Below are positions 9,738-17,422 of a stretch of DNA of 64,000 nucleotides, piece after piece. A program made the position numbers and the translations under genes. Source of the DNA: Blautia sp. (GTDB taxonomy: Bacteria; Bacillota; Clostridia; Lachnospirales; Lachnospiraceae); contig JAPFCU010000013.1 in assembly GCA_026169535.1 (NCBI GenBank), forward strand, positions 36,587-100,586, given 5' to 3'. Each line of letters opens with the position of its first letter. Position 1 is the stretch's first letter. Below the pieces are notes generated by a model. That model had not been told where the DNA came from, ran no database searches, and saw nothing but the letters and a program-made list of their open reading frames with translations.

Positions 9738-10499
9738 ATGAATCTTCTGGAAATGAAAAATATAAAAAAAGAATTTAACGGACTGAAAGTCCTGAAAGAT
9801 ATTTCCCTTCATGTAAAGGAAGGAGAGATCGTTTCTATTATCGGACCTTCTGGTTCCGGAAAATCCACTCTATTAAGATGTGCCACTATGCTGACGGATA
9901 TTGACAGCGGTGAGATCACTTATATGGGAAAAAAGACTGTCTGGATGGAAAATGGAAAACCAGTTACTCCGCCAAAAAAGGAACTGAAAGAAATCCGTTC
10001 CTGCTTTGGACTTGTTTTTCAGAATTTCAACCTGTTTCCGCATTATTCCGTCATGAAAAATATTACAGATGCGCCAATCCATGTGCAGAAACGAGAAAAA
10101 ACGGAAGTTTATCAGGAAGCCAGGGAACTTCTGGCTAAAATGGGTCTTTCCGATAAGGAAGATGCCTATCCCTGTCAGCTTTCCGGCGGTCAGTGTCAGA
10201 GAGTTGCCATTGCCAGGGCTCTGGCTCTGAATCCAAAGATCCTTTTCTTTGATGAACCTACATCAGCACTGGACCCGGAACTGACCGGAGAGGTGCTACG
10301 GGTCATCCGCTCCCTTGCAGATCTGCATATTACTATGGTGATCGTTACCCATGAGATGAATTTTGCCAGAGAGATTTCTGATCGGATCATCTTTATGGAT
10401 CAGGGAGTGATCGCGGTGGAAGGAACTCCGGAACAGGTATTTTCTTCTGATAACAGCCGTATGAAGGAATTCCTGGGTAAATTCCATCAGGGAGCATAA
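9738..10499 (+). CDS. Polar amino-acid ABC transporter, ATP-binding protein
   Basis: Cytoplasmic ATPase of the GlnQ/HisP family. Walker A is GPSGSGKST (about residue 36), the signature is [15 protein letters not shown], Walker B is [13 protein letters not shown], and the switch His lies in [12 protein letters not shown]. Length 253. There is a small insertion between Walker A and the signature ([20 protein letters not shown]), slightly longer than in E. coli GlnQ. It ends the transporter operon. Confidence 0.94.
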   Translation: MNLLEMKNIKKEFNGLKVLKDISLHVKEGEIVSIIGPSGSGKSTLLRCATMLTDIDSGEITYMGKKTVWMENGKPVTPPKKELKEIRSCFGLVFQNFNLFPHYSVMKNITDAPIHVQKREKTEVYQEARELLAKMGLSDKEDAYPCQLSGGQCQRVAIARALALNPKILFFDEPTSALDPELTGEVLRVIRSLADLHITMVIVTHEMNFAREISDRIIFMDQGVIAVEGTPEQVFSSDNSRMKEFLGKFHQGA

Positions 10500-10636
10500 G
10501 AAAAGAGGTTGCTTTTAAATCAGGGATGTTATATAATTTTCTTCGTATGATATGACTGTATGAATAAAGAAGAAACAGTGTTTTTTCTGAAATGGACAGT
10601 CACGGCAGGAATCTTTCAAATGATAGGAGATACGGA

Positions 10637-12070
10637 ATGAGTACAGACAGATATGTAAGTCCGCTCTCAGAGCGCTATGCAAGTAAGGAAATGCAGTATA
10701 TTTTCTCACCGGATATGAAATTCCGCACATGGAGAAGATTATGGATCGCCCTTGCAGAGACAGAAAAGGAACTTGGACTGAATATTACGCAGGAGCAGAT
10801 CGATGAGCTGAAAAGCCACGCAGACGATATTAACTATGATGTAGCAAAGGAAAGAGAACGTCAGGTACGCCATGACGTTATGTCTCATGTGTACGCGTAC
10901 GGTGTGCAGTGTCCGAAAGCAAAGGGAATCATCCATCTGGGGGCAACCTCATGCTATGTAGGCGATAATACAGATATCATTGTGATGGCAGAGGCTTTGA
11001 AGTTAGTTCGTAAGAAACTGGTCAATGTGATCGCGGAACTGTCAAAATTTGCTGATAAATATAAAGACCAGCCAACACTGGCATTTACTCATTTCCAGCC
11101 GGCGCAGCCAACGACGGTAGGAAAAAGAGCAACACTCTGGACACAGGAGTTTCTGATGGATCTGGAGGATCTGGAATATGTATTAGGCACACTGAAGCTT
11201 CTGGGCTCCAAAGGTACAACAGGAACACAGGCAAGCTTTCTTGAACTGTTTGACGGAGATCAGGAAACTATTGACAAGATCGATCCGATGATCGCTGAAA
11301 AAATGGGCTTTGAGAATTGTTATCCGGTATCCGGACAGACCTATTCCCGTAAGGTGGATACAAGGGTTCTGAATATTCTTGCAGGAATTGCGGCAAGCGC
11401 CCATAAGATGTCTAACGATATCCGTCTTCTTCAGCATCTGAAGGAAGTAGAGGAGCCTTTTGAAAAATCTCAGATCGGTTCTTCTGCAATGGCTTATAAG
11501 AGAAACCCTATGAGAAGTGAACGTATTGCTTCTCTGTCAAGATATGTGATGATCGATGCTCTGAATCCGGCTATCACATCTGCGACCCAGTGGTTTGAGA
11601 GAACTCTGGATGACTCTGCAAATAAGAGACTCAGTGTTCCGGAAGGCTTCCTTGCCATTGACGGAATCCTGGATCTTTGCCTGAATGTAGTGGACGGACT
11701 GGTTGTTTATCCTAAGGTAATCGAAAAACGTCTTCGTTCTGAACTTCCGTTTATGGCAACAGAGAATATCATGATGGATGCGGTTAAGGCAGGCGGAGAC
11801 CGTCAGGAACTTCACGAGCGTATCCGTGAACTTTCCATGGAAGCAGGACGTACAGTAAAGGTAGAAGGAAAGGATAATAATCTTCTGGAACTGATTGCAG
11901 CAGATCCGGCCTTTAACCTGACTCTGGAGGAACTGGAAAAGACAATGGAGCCGTCCAGATATGTGGGAAGAGCCAAAGTGCAGACAGAGGTATTTCTGGC
12001 AAAAACTGTACAGCCGGTTCTTGACGCTCATAAGGAGCTTCTTGGAGTAACAGCAGAAATCAATGTATAA
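10637..12070 (+). CDS. purB: Adenylosuccinate lyase
   Basis: Splits SAICAR in purine synthesis and adenylosuccinate in AMP synthesis. The fumarase/aspartase superfamily signature is present as SSAMAYKRNPMRSE, with the catalytic loop serine. The N-terminal STDRYVSPLSERYASKEMQYIFS and the HLGATSCYVGDN segment match PurB. I start at ATG 10637 after AGGAG, which gives 477 residues. It is followed after 66 bases by purA, so the two steps from IMP to AMP are encoded together. I see no purine riboswitch in the 137 bases upstream. Confidence 0.95.
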   Translation: MSTDRYVSPLSERYASKEMQYIFSPDMKFRTWRRLWIALAETEKELGLNITQEQIDELKSHADDINYDVAKERERQVRHDVMSHVYAYGVQCPKAKGIIHLGATSCYVGDNTDIIVMAEALKLVRKKLVNVIAELSKFADKYKDQPTLAFTHFQPAQPTTVGKRATLWTQEFLMDLEDLEYVLGTLKLLGSKGTTGTQASFLELFDGDQETIDKIDPMIAEKMGFENCYPVSGQTYSRKVDTRVLNILAGIAASAHKMSNDIRLLQHLKEVEEPFEKSQIGSSAMAYKRNPMRSERIASLSRYVMIDALNPAITSATQWFERTLDDSANKRLSVPEGFLAIDGILDLCLNVVDGLVVYPKVIEKRLRSELPFMATENIMMDAVKAGGDRQELHERIRELSMEAGRTVKVEGKDNNLLELIAADPAFNLTLEELEKTMEPSRYVGRAKVQTEVFLAKTVQPVLDAHKELLGVTAEINV

Positions 12071-12136
12071 ATTATAGTAACTATTCAGGTACTGAACAGT
12101 TAAGATCAATAAACGACACGAGGAGGAAATAGTGTT

Positions 12137-13414
12137 ATGATCAAAGCAGTAGTTGGAGCAAACTGGGGAGATGAGGGCAAAGGCAAGATTACTGATATGC
12201 TTGCTGAAGAAGCTGATATTATCGTAAGATTTCAGGGAGGTGCCAATGCAGGGCATACTATCGTGAATGATTATGGTAAATTTGCACTTCATACACTTCC
12301 GTCAGGTGTGTTTTATGACCATACAACAAGCATTATCGGTAATGGTGTGGCACTGAATATCCCGGTATTTTTTAAAGAGTATCAGGAGGTTGTGGACAGA
12401 GGAGTTCCGGCTCCGAAGATTATGATCTCTGATCGTGCCCAGATCGTGATGCCGTATCACATCCTGTTCGATCAGTATGAAGAGGAACGTCTGGGAGGCA
12501 AGTCATTTGGCTCTACTAAATCCGGTATTGCACCTTTTTATTCTGATAAGTATGCAAAGATCGGTTTCCAGGTGGCAGAGCTTTTTGATGAAGATGCCCT
12601 GAGAGAAAAAGTGGAGCGTGTGTGTGAAACAAAGAATGTTCTTCTTGAGCATCTGTACCACAAGCCGCTTCTGAATCCGGATGATATTATGGCAGAGCTG
12701 ATGAAATATAAAGAAATGGTTGCTCCTTATGTAGGAGATGTTTCTCTGTTCCTGTGGAATGCTCTGAAAGAGGGAAAAGAGATTCTTCTTGAGGGACAGC
12801 TTGGTTCCCTGAAAGATCCGGATCACGGAATTTACCCGATGGTAACTTCTTCTTCTACACTGGCAGCTTACGGCGCTATCGGCGCAGGTGTGCCGCCATA
12901 TGAGATTAAAAAAATCATTACTGTGTGCAAGGCTTATTCCAGTGCAGTAGGAGCAGGCGCTTTTGTTTCCGAAATCTTTGGAGAAGAGGCAGACGAACTT
13001 CGCAGAAGAGGCGGAGATGGTGGAGAATATGGCGCTACTACAGGACGTCCGAGACGTATGGGATGGTTTGACTGTGTGGCATCCAAGTATGGCTGTCGTA
13101 TGCAGGGAACTACAGACGTAGCCTTTACTGTTCTGGATGTTCTTGGATATCTGGATGAGATCCCGGTATGTACCGGATATGAGATCGACGGAAAGGTAAC
13201 TACGGAATTCCCTACTACAGGACTTCTGGAAAAGGCAAAACCGGTACTGGAAGTGCTTCCGGGCTGGAAATGCGATATCCGTGGAATCAGAAAATACGAA
13301 GATCTTCCGGAAAACTGCCGCAAGTATGTAGAGTTTGTTGAGAAACAGATTGGATTCCCGATCACAATGGTTTCCAACGGACCAGGAAGAAACGATATCA
13401 TCTACAGAAAATAA
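12137..13414 (+). CDS. purA: Adenylosuccinate synthetase
   Basis: GTP-dependent joining of IMP and aspartate. The N-terminal VVGANWGDEGKGKITDML is the phosphate-binding loop with catalytic Asp, and GGANAGHT follows with the catalytic His. TTGRPRRMGWFD is the C-terminal signature. Length 425 residues, standard for the family. The start ATG 12137 follows GAGGAGG. A strong terminator follows 10 bases after the stop. Confidence 0.96.
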   Translation: MIKAVVGANWGDEGKGKITDMLAEEADIIVRFQGGANAGHTIVNDYGKFALHTLPSGVFYDHTTSIIGNGVALNIPVFFKEYQEVVDRGVPAPKIMISDRAQIVMPYHILFDQYEEERLGGKSFGSTKSGIAPFYSDKYAKIGFQVAELFDEDALREKVERVCETKNVLLEHLYHKPLLNPDDIMAELMKYKEMVAPYVGDVSLFLWNALKEGKEILLEGQLGSLKDPDHGIYPMVTSSSTLAAYGAIGAGVPPYEIKKIITVCKAYSSAVGAGAFVSEIFGEEADELRRRGGDGGEYGATTGRPRRMGWFDCVASKYGCRMQGTTDVAFTVLDVLGYLDEIPVCTGYEIDGKVTTEFPTTGLLEKAKPVLEVLPGWKCDIRGIRKYEDLPENCRKYVEFVEKQIGFPITMVSNGPGRNDIIYRK

Positions 13415-13424
13415 AAATAAGAAG

Positions 13425-13453
13425 CGCCGGAGAATCTTTCTCCGGCGTGTTTC
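13425..13453 (+). terminator. Terminator after purA
   Basis: CGCCGGAGA (13425-13433) pairs perfectly with TCTCCGGCG (13439-13447) around a 5-base loop, followed by TGTTTC. The T run is imperfect but the stem is strong. Confidence 0.75.
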
Positions 13454-13573
13454 TATATGCATCGGGAAAGCATATATTCTGCAATTATTTTTCTGTTGCT
13501 AAAAATGGCTCTTCATGGTTTTGTACAGAGTCTGGAGTGTTTTGGAAAAAATGAAAGGATGTGCATAATTGAT

Positions 13574-14389
13574 ATGAAAAAATGGAAACGGGGGCTGGCA
13601 CTGGCAGGTGCAGTGTTTCTTCTGGTGATATTCTGTTTGCCTATGTATTTTGCACTGACAGGAAACTTCTCCATGGGAACTTTTATGGCTTCTCTTATGG
13701 GGGCTTTTTTTGCAGCCTTTATGGCATACGCCATGTGGCTTGTATACCGGGCTCTTGATAAAAGAAGATCTGAGAAGAATGCGGGAAAGATAAAACATGT
13801 GATTTTTGATGTAGGACGTGTTCTGGTTGATTTTAACTGGGAAGAATATCTGAAAGGCTTTGGCTTTCCGAAAGAAGAGGAGGAGACCATTGCCCGGGAA
13901 GTATTCAAAAGTGATATCTGGAATGAGAGAGACAGAGGGCTTTACAGTGAGGAAGAGTATGTTCGTCAGTTTGTAGAGAAAGCACCGCAGTACAAAAAAG
14001 ATATCCGCCGTGTTGTAAGAGAGTCAGGAAAGACTATTGTGACCAGAGACTACGCGGATACCTGGGTGAAATACCTGAAAAAACGAGGTTATCATACATA
14101 TGTCCTGTCTAATTACAGTCAATACATGCTGGAACAGACCAGAAATAAGCTGACATTCCTGAAGTATATGGATGGAATTGTTTTTTCCTGTGAAGTAAAA
14201 GAACTGAAGCCGGAACCGGAAATTTATAAGGTTCTTCTGGATACGTACGGACTGGATCCGGAGGAATGTGTGTTTATTGATGATCGGAAAGAAAACTGTA
14301 CAGGAGCACAGAAACTGGGACTTCATACGGTACATTTTCGTGATTTTAAGCAGGCGGCAGAGGCTTTGGAACGCCTTGGTGTAAAATAA
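13574..14389 (+). CDS. Membrane-anchored HAD-superfamily hydrolase
   Basis: HAD phosphatase-like domain behind two predicted membrane helices. From ATG 13574 the first 55 or so residues contain two hydrophobic stretches (LALAGAVFLLVIFCLPMYFA and FMASLMGAFFAAFMAYAMWLV, given approximately). Motif I is VIFDVGRVLVDF near residue 76, motif II is YVLSNYS, motif III is ELKPEPEIYKVLL, and motif IV is CVFIDDRKEN. The DxG form of motif I places it in subfamily IA (variant 3), whose members include sugar-phosphate phosphatases and epoxide-hydrolase-like domains. The second Asp of the DxD pair is missing, as is common in this branch. The start is uncertain: AAAGGA lies 15 bases upstream, and an earlier ATG at 13559 is possible. 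Confidence 0.7.
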   Translation: MKKWKRGLALAGAVFLLVIFCLPMYFALTGNFSMGTFMASLMGAFFAAFMAYAMWLVYRALDKRRSEKNAGKIKHVIFDVGRVLVDFNWEEYLKGFGFPKEEEETIAREVFKSDIWNERDRGLYSEEEYVRQFVEKAPQYKKDIRRVVRESGKTIVTRDYADTWVKYLKKRGYHTYVLSNYSQYMLEQTRNKLTFLKYMDGIVFSCEVKELKPEPEIYKVLLDTYGLDPEECVFIDDRKENCTGAQKLGLHTVHFRDFKQAAEALERLGVK

Positions 14390-14406
14390 CCGGTACAAAA
14401 GCAAAA

Positions 14407-14448
14407 GTCCCAGGACCGCGGCAAAGCGTCAGCCCTGAGACCTTTTTA
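14407..14448 (+). terminator. Terminator after the HAD gene
   Basis: GTCCCAGG (14407-14414) pairs with CCTGAGAC (14434-14441) with one G-T pair, followed by CTTTTTA. An A-rich flank on the other side could make it bidirectional. Confidence 0.6.
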
Positions 14449-14489
14449 GGGGAGGATATAAGTATTTTGAAGTTTTCTTTTGCAGTCTG

Positions 14490-14515
14490 GTTCATTGAAG
14501 GGGGATTCAATGAAC
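14490..14515. repeat. Perfect 10-bp inverted repeat with G-rich loop
   Basis: GTTCATTGAA (14490-14499) and TTCAATGAAC (14506-14515) are exact complements separated by GGGGGA. No T run follows. It lies between a terminator and the promoter of the next gene, so it could be an operator or part of a small RNA. Confidence 0.6.
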
Positions 14516-14581
14516 ATTTATAGTATGACCGTAAAACGGAAAATTAATACATAGGTCAGGGTATTTTTCTCTAAAATAGGG

Positions 14582-14610
14582 TTTTACTTTTGAGAAAAAG
14601 ATGATATAAT
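14582..14610 (+). promoter_or_regulatory. Promoter of the SEC-C protein gene
   Basis: TTTTAC (14582-14587) and the consensus TATAAT (14605-14610), 17-base spacing, about 84 bases before the ATG. Confidence 0.6.
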
Positions 14611-14693
14611 AGGAACGCTTAATTAATATGACAGACAGATCGTAACAGCAACTCGCATTAAGCAGCAATTTTTTGAAAAGAGGATGAAATAAC

Positions 14694-15203
14694 ATGAGTG
14701 ATAAAACAATCTTAGAACAGTGGCGTACAATAGCCTATGACCAGCAGGCAGACCGCAATAAGCTCCAGCAGTTCTGGGCAAACTACTTCAACATTGAAAA
14801 AGGAATTTATGAACAGCTTCTTTCAAATCCGGACGAAGTTGTAAGCGGAACTGTCAAGGAACTGGCTGAGAAGTACGGACAGAGTGTGCTTACCATGGTA
14901 GGTTTCCTGGATGGTATCAATGATAGTCTGAAGATTCCGAATCCTATTGAAACAATGGATGAGGATACTCAGGTAACTCTTGCATTTGATAAGGAACTTC
15001 TTTACAAAAACATGGTTGATGCAAAAGCAGACTGGCTTTATGAGCTTCCTCAGTGGAATGCAATCTTCACAGAGGAAAAGAGAAAAGAGCTTTACAAGGA
15101 GCAGAAAAAATCCGGTACAATTGTAAAACCTCATAAGATCGGACGTAACGATCCCTGTCCATGTGGTAGCGGAAAGAAATATAAATTCTGCTGCGGAAGA
15201 TAA
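14694..15203 (+). CDS. SEC-C motif protein
   Basis: A 169-residue cytoplasmic protein whose last 20 residues form a SEC-C zinc-binding motif, [19 protein letters not shown], as at the C-terminus of SecA where it contacts SecB or ribosomes. The preceding 145 residues are helical and charged and show no domain I can name. They include [20 protein letters not shown] and two predicted helical blocks. Function is unknown. The start ATG 14694 follows AAAGAGGATG. Its stop shares one base with the start of the next gene, so the two are probably translated together. Confidence 0.8.
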   Translation: MSDKTILEQWRTIAYDQQADRNKLQQFWANYFNIEKGIYEQLLSNPDEVVSGTVKELAEKYGQSVLTMVGFLDGINDSLKIPNPIETMDEDTQVTLAFDKELLYKNMVDAKADWLYELPQWNAIFTEEKRKELYKEQKKSGTIVKPHKIGRNDPCPCGSGKKYKFCCGR

Positions 15204-15685
15204 TGAAAATTCAAGAGAATCTTGACTATATCATCGTGCTCGGAGCGCATGTAAACGGAACACGATTAAGCAAAGCCCTTCTGGAACGAGCCAGAAGGGC
15301 TTTGGAGTATCTGGAAAAGAATCCTGGAACAAAAGCGGTTCTCTCCGGTGGACAGGGAGAGGGAGAATCGATCAGCGAAGCGCAGGCGATGAGCATGTAT
15401 CTTCAGGAGCATGGTATCAGCAGTGACAGACTGATTATGGAGGACAGATCCACAAATACAAAGGAAAATCTGGATTTCAGCCTGGAAAAGATTGGTACTT
15501 TGGAGGCTTCGGTTGGTGTGGTGACAAATCATTTCCATGTATTTCGGGGAGTTGCTATAGGAAAAAAATGCGGCTGTAAAAATATTTATCCGATTCCATC
15601 CAGATACCGATCCTGGAGACTGCTGATCTATATTCCAAGGGAAATCCTGGCGATTATTAAAGATAAGCTTGTTGGGAATCTCTGA
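15203..15685 (+). CDS. YdcF/SanA-type DUF218 family protein
   Basis: DUF218 proteins (ElyC/SanA/YdcF) are linked to envelope polysaccharide metabolism, but their chemistry is unsettled. The family signatures are seen as IIVLGAHVNGTRLSKALLERA near the start, then LSGGQGEGE, EDRSTNTKENLDFS and VVTNHFHVFRG, in the usual order. There is no membrane helix or signal peptide in this 160-residue form, so it is the short cytoplasmic type. The start ATG 15203 overlaps the stop of the SEC-C gene by one base. Confidence 0.88.
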   Translation: MKIQENLDYIIVLGAHVNGTRLSKALLERARRALEYLEKNPGTKAVLSGGQGEGESISEAQAMSMYLQEHGISSDRLIMEDRSTNTKENLDFSLEKIGTLEASVGVVTNHFHVFRGVAIGKKCGCKNIYPIPSRYRSWRLLIYIPREILAIIKDKLVGNL

Positions 15686-15708
15686 TTTGTAAAATTGGAG
15701 ATTTTTTG
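15677..15708 (+). terminator. Terminator overlapping the DUF218 stop
   Basis: AATCTC (15677-15682) pairs with GAGATT (15698-15703), followed by a T run to 15707. The stem is short. Confidence 0.45.
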
Positions 15709-15719
15709 TTGGGGATTTC

Positions 15720-15748
15720 TTGACATTTTTGGAAAAGGGTGATACGAT
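15720..15748 (+). promoter_or_regulatory. Promoter driving the cobalamin riboswitch leader
   Basis: TTGACA (15720-15725) and TACGAT (15743-15748) with a 17-base spacer. Transcription would start near 15755, just before the riboswitch. Confidence 0.75.
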
Positions 15749-15769
15749 AACGTCAGTATAATTCCATAT

Positions 15770-15950
15770 GAAACATATGAAGTGCTGAGTATTTTCCGCG
15801 AAATATTCAGAAAAGGGAATCAGGTGAGAATCCTGAACGATCCGGTCACTGTAACAGAGGAGCGACTTTTCAATAATCCATTGTACTTTTGTATGAGAAG
15901 GAGAAAAGAAGTGATGATCCTGAAGTCAGGAAACCTGCTTTGTATGGCGA
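15770..15950 (+). ncRNA. Cobalamin (adenosylcobalamin) riboswitch
   Basis: The conserved core AAAAGGGAATCAGGTG (15811-15826) is followed by AGAATCCTGAACGATCC and GTCACTG. The B12 box GAAGTCAGGAAACCTGC lies at 15922-15938. These are the hallmark segments of the cobalamin riboswitch in correct order and spacing. It sits between a good promoter and an intrinsic terminator at 16011-16040, so control is probably by transcription termination when cobalamin is bound. The regulated gene appears to be the cysteine-rich small protein at 16245, with a second structured element between them. The 5' boundary is approximate. Confidence 0.9.
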
Positions 15951-16010
15951 GGTTAAACTTCCGTGTAAAGTGTAACAACCAACTTGGGGATATCCGCAGT
16001 TCCCAAGCGT

Positions 16011-16040
16011 TGTCTGCTTTTTGGAAGCAGGCATTTTTTT
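16011..16040 (+). terminator. Riboswitch expression-platform terminator
   Basis: TGTCTGCTT (16011-16019) pairs with AAGCAGGCA (16025-16033), one G-T pair, followed by seven T. It lies 60-70 bases after the B12 box. A further stem (CTTGGG with CCCAAG, about 15983-16007) lies between and could take part in switching. Confidence 0.8.
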
Positions 16041-16076
16041 ATGGAATCCGCCTGTTCGTATGAATTATACTTACCC

Positions 16077-16198
16077 TTAAAGGGGTGATGATTAAATGGC
16101 AGGCGAGACTGCTCCGGTTGCATCCGTTCCCTCCGCATATTGAACGAAGCAAAAGTCTACCCCGGAGTAGTTCGCGGGCCCCTCAAAAGAACAGCAGA
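16077..16198 (+). ncRNA. Unidentified structured leader element (candidate second regulator)
   Basis: Between the riboswitch terminator and a second terminator lies a stretch with several compatible pairings. AGGGG (16081-16085) pairs with CCCCT (16179-16183) as a closing stem. GCAG/CTGC (16099-16102 and 16109-16112) forms a hairpin. CGAA/TTCG (16145-16148 and 16171-16174) stacks on CTAC/GTAG (16157-16160 and 16167-16170). The loop CCGGAG (16162-16167, partly in the stem) is complementary to CTCCGG (16112-16117), which suggests a pseudoknot. No open reading frame here looks real. I do not recognise the class; a few short segments resemble the tetrahydrofolate riboswitch but in the wrong order. 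Confidence 0.45.
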
Positions 16199-16199
16199 T

Positions 16200-16229
16200 T
16201 TTCGGCGTCAGGTACGCCGATTTTTGTTT
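16200..16229 (+). terminator. Second leader terminator before the cysteine-rich gene
   Basis: TCGGCGT (16202-16208) pairs perfectly with ACGCCGA (16214-16220) around a 5-base loop, then TTTTTGTTT. It stands only 16 bases before the gene, so it is read as an attenuator rather than an end of transcript. Confidence 0.8.
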
Positions 16230-16244
16230 ATAAAGGAGAAGAAT

Positions 16245-16535
16245 ATGAGCAAAGAATATTGGGAAGACAAGCACTATTCGTTTTTCAGCAACAGAGAATG
16301 CGAATATTTTCCATGCCATAAAGGGGCAGATCCGGAAAATTTCAACTGTTTGTTCTGTTACTGTCCGCTGTATGCTCTTGGAGATAAGTGCGGCGGGAAT
16401 TTTCACTATACGGAGAATGGAATAAAGGACTGCACCAACTGCCAGCTGCCTCATAAAAGAAAAAATTATGGCTATGTTACGGGAAAGTATCAGGAGCTGG
16501 CGGAGATGATGAGAAAGATAAAGGATTCTGAGTAG
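16245..16535 (+). CDS. Cysteine-rich small domain protein (probable metal-binding)
   Basis: A 96-residue protein matching the cysteine-rich small domain family (PF04071). Residues 14-50 carry the pattern NRECEYFPCHKG followed by FNCLFCYCPLYAL and GDKCGG, then CTNCQLPH, at least eight cysteines and two histidines in all. In some archaea and Clostridia this domain is fused to the C-terminus of CobD-type threonine-phosphate decarboxylases of cobalamin synthesis (recalled from the literature). The upstream cobalamin riboswitch independently ties it to B12. The start ATG 16245 follows AAAGGAG; the longer frame from 16140 runs through the terminator and is rejected. A metal or Fe-S site is inferred from the cysteines. 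Confidence 0.82.
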   Translation: MSKEYWEDKHYSFFSNRECEYFPCHKGADPENFNCLFCYCPLYALGDKCGGNFHYTENGIKDCTNCQLPHKRKNYGYVTGKYQELAEMMRKIKDSE

Positions 16536-16554
16536 TTCAGAATCCTCTTTTTTT
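16522..16554. terminator. Convergent terminator
   Basis: AGGATTCTGA (16522-16531) pairs with TCAGAATCCT (16537-16546) around the stop codon of the cysteine-rich gene, followed by CTTTTTTT. It also ends close to the stop of the minus-strand PHP gene, though the T run on that side is poor. Confidence 0.8.
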
Positions 16555-17269
16555 AGCTGTGTGTCTGCAGAAAGACCTTCAGTTTCGGAAGCTGATTGTT
16601 CAGGATCAGGCTTTCCGGAAACATTTCTTTATGTACAAACTCAGAAGCACAGGTGAAATCTCCGATATGTTCTGCTCCATGGCTGTCGCTGGAAAGCAAT
16701 ACAGGAATCTGGTATTTTCGGCAGCAGCGGAGGATTTCCCGGTTGTTTGCACGAGTGTCTCCCCGGTAACCGTAAGGAGCTAATGAGGCTTCGTTGATCT
16801 CAAATGCAATCTGGTATTCTTTTGCCGCTTTTGCGATCTGGTCATAATCCACAGGGAACTGTGGATTGTCACAGTGTCCAAGAACCTTTACATGTGGATT
16901 TTTCATGGCATTGATATATGCCTCTGTGTTCTGTTCTATAGTTCCGCTTTTATAATTCTGTGCGTGCATACTGGCAATGGCATAGTCCAGTCTGGAAAGA
17001 AGTTCTTCGTCCAGGTCTGTATGCCCTTCTTTATCCAGGATGTTCAGTTCGATTCCATATAGTAATTCCAGCCCAAAGCGTTTTTTTGGAGAAAAAGTAA
17101 GGCTGCGGAAATAGGAAGGTGTCCCTGCTGCCAGTGTGGCGGGACCATGATCTGTAATGCCCAGAAGTTTCAGCCCTTTTCTGGAGGCGCTTTTTGCCAT
17201 ATCAGAGATTGTGCAGTCGGTTCCGTGACCGCTTGCAATGGAATGGGTGTGCATATCAGAAAGATACAT
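16553..17269 (-). CDS. PHP-domain phosphatase (YcdX type)
   Basis: Polymerase-and-histidinol-phosphatase fold, probably a trinuclear-metal phosphatase of the YcdX group. The metal ligands appear in the expected motifs: DMHTHS (residues 5-10), ITDHG, GIELN, ASMHAQ, LGHCDNP and SSDSHGAEHIG. The length of 238 residues is normal for YcdX. The substrate is unknown. It runs against its upstream neighbour and shares the terminator region with it. Confidence 0.88.
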   Translation of the reverse strand: MYLSDMHTHSIASGHGTDCTISDMAKSASRKGLKLLGITDHGPATLAAGTPSYFRSLTFSPKKRFGLELLYGIELNILDKEGHTDLDEELLSRLDYAIASMHAQNYKSGTIEQNTEAYINAMKNPHVKVLGHCDNPQFPVDYDQIAKAAKEYQIAFEINEASLAPYGYRGDTRANNREILRCCRKYQIPVLLSSDSHGAEHIGDFTCASEFVHKEMFPESLILNNQLPKLKVFLQTHS

Positions 17270-17422
17270 AAACTGCTCCTTTCTGCCCGGTATCTGCCGG
17301 GACAGATAAATTTCAGAAAATCTAGTTTCAGTATGGCAGGTATAGATGAAGAAGTCAATGGGTGTTTTGTCGAATGAAAAAGATAGAAGTTTAGGTAATG
17401 GCGTGATATAATAGCTCTATAG

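Noticed and set aside
10500..10636. Purine riboswitch upstream of purB
   Set aside because: The conserved junction sequences of the purine aptamer are not present in the 137-base leader.
15782..16063. Short frame across the cobalamin riboswitch
   Set aside because: It covers the conserved riboswitch core and the terminator; codon content is that of structured RNA.
16077..16198. Tetrahydrofolate riboswitch
   Set aside because: Short segments (TTGCATCCG, ACGAAGC, GGAGTAG) look similar, but their order is wrong and the usual closing GGAGAGTAG/CTCC arrangement is absent.
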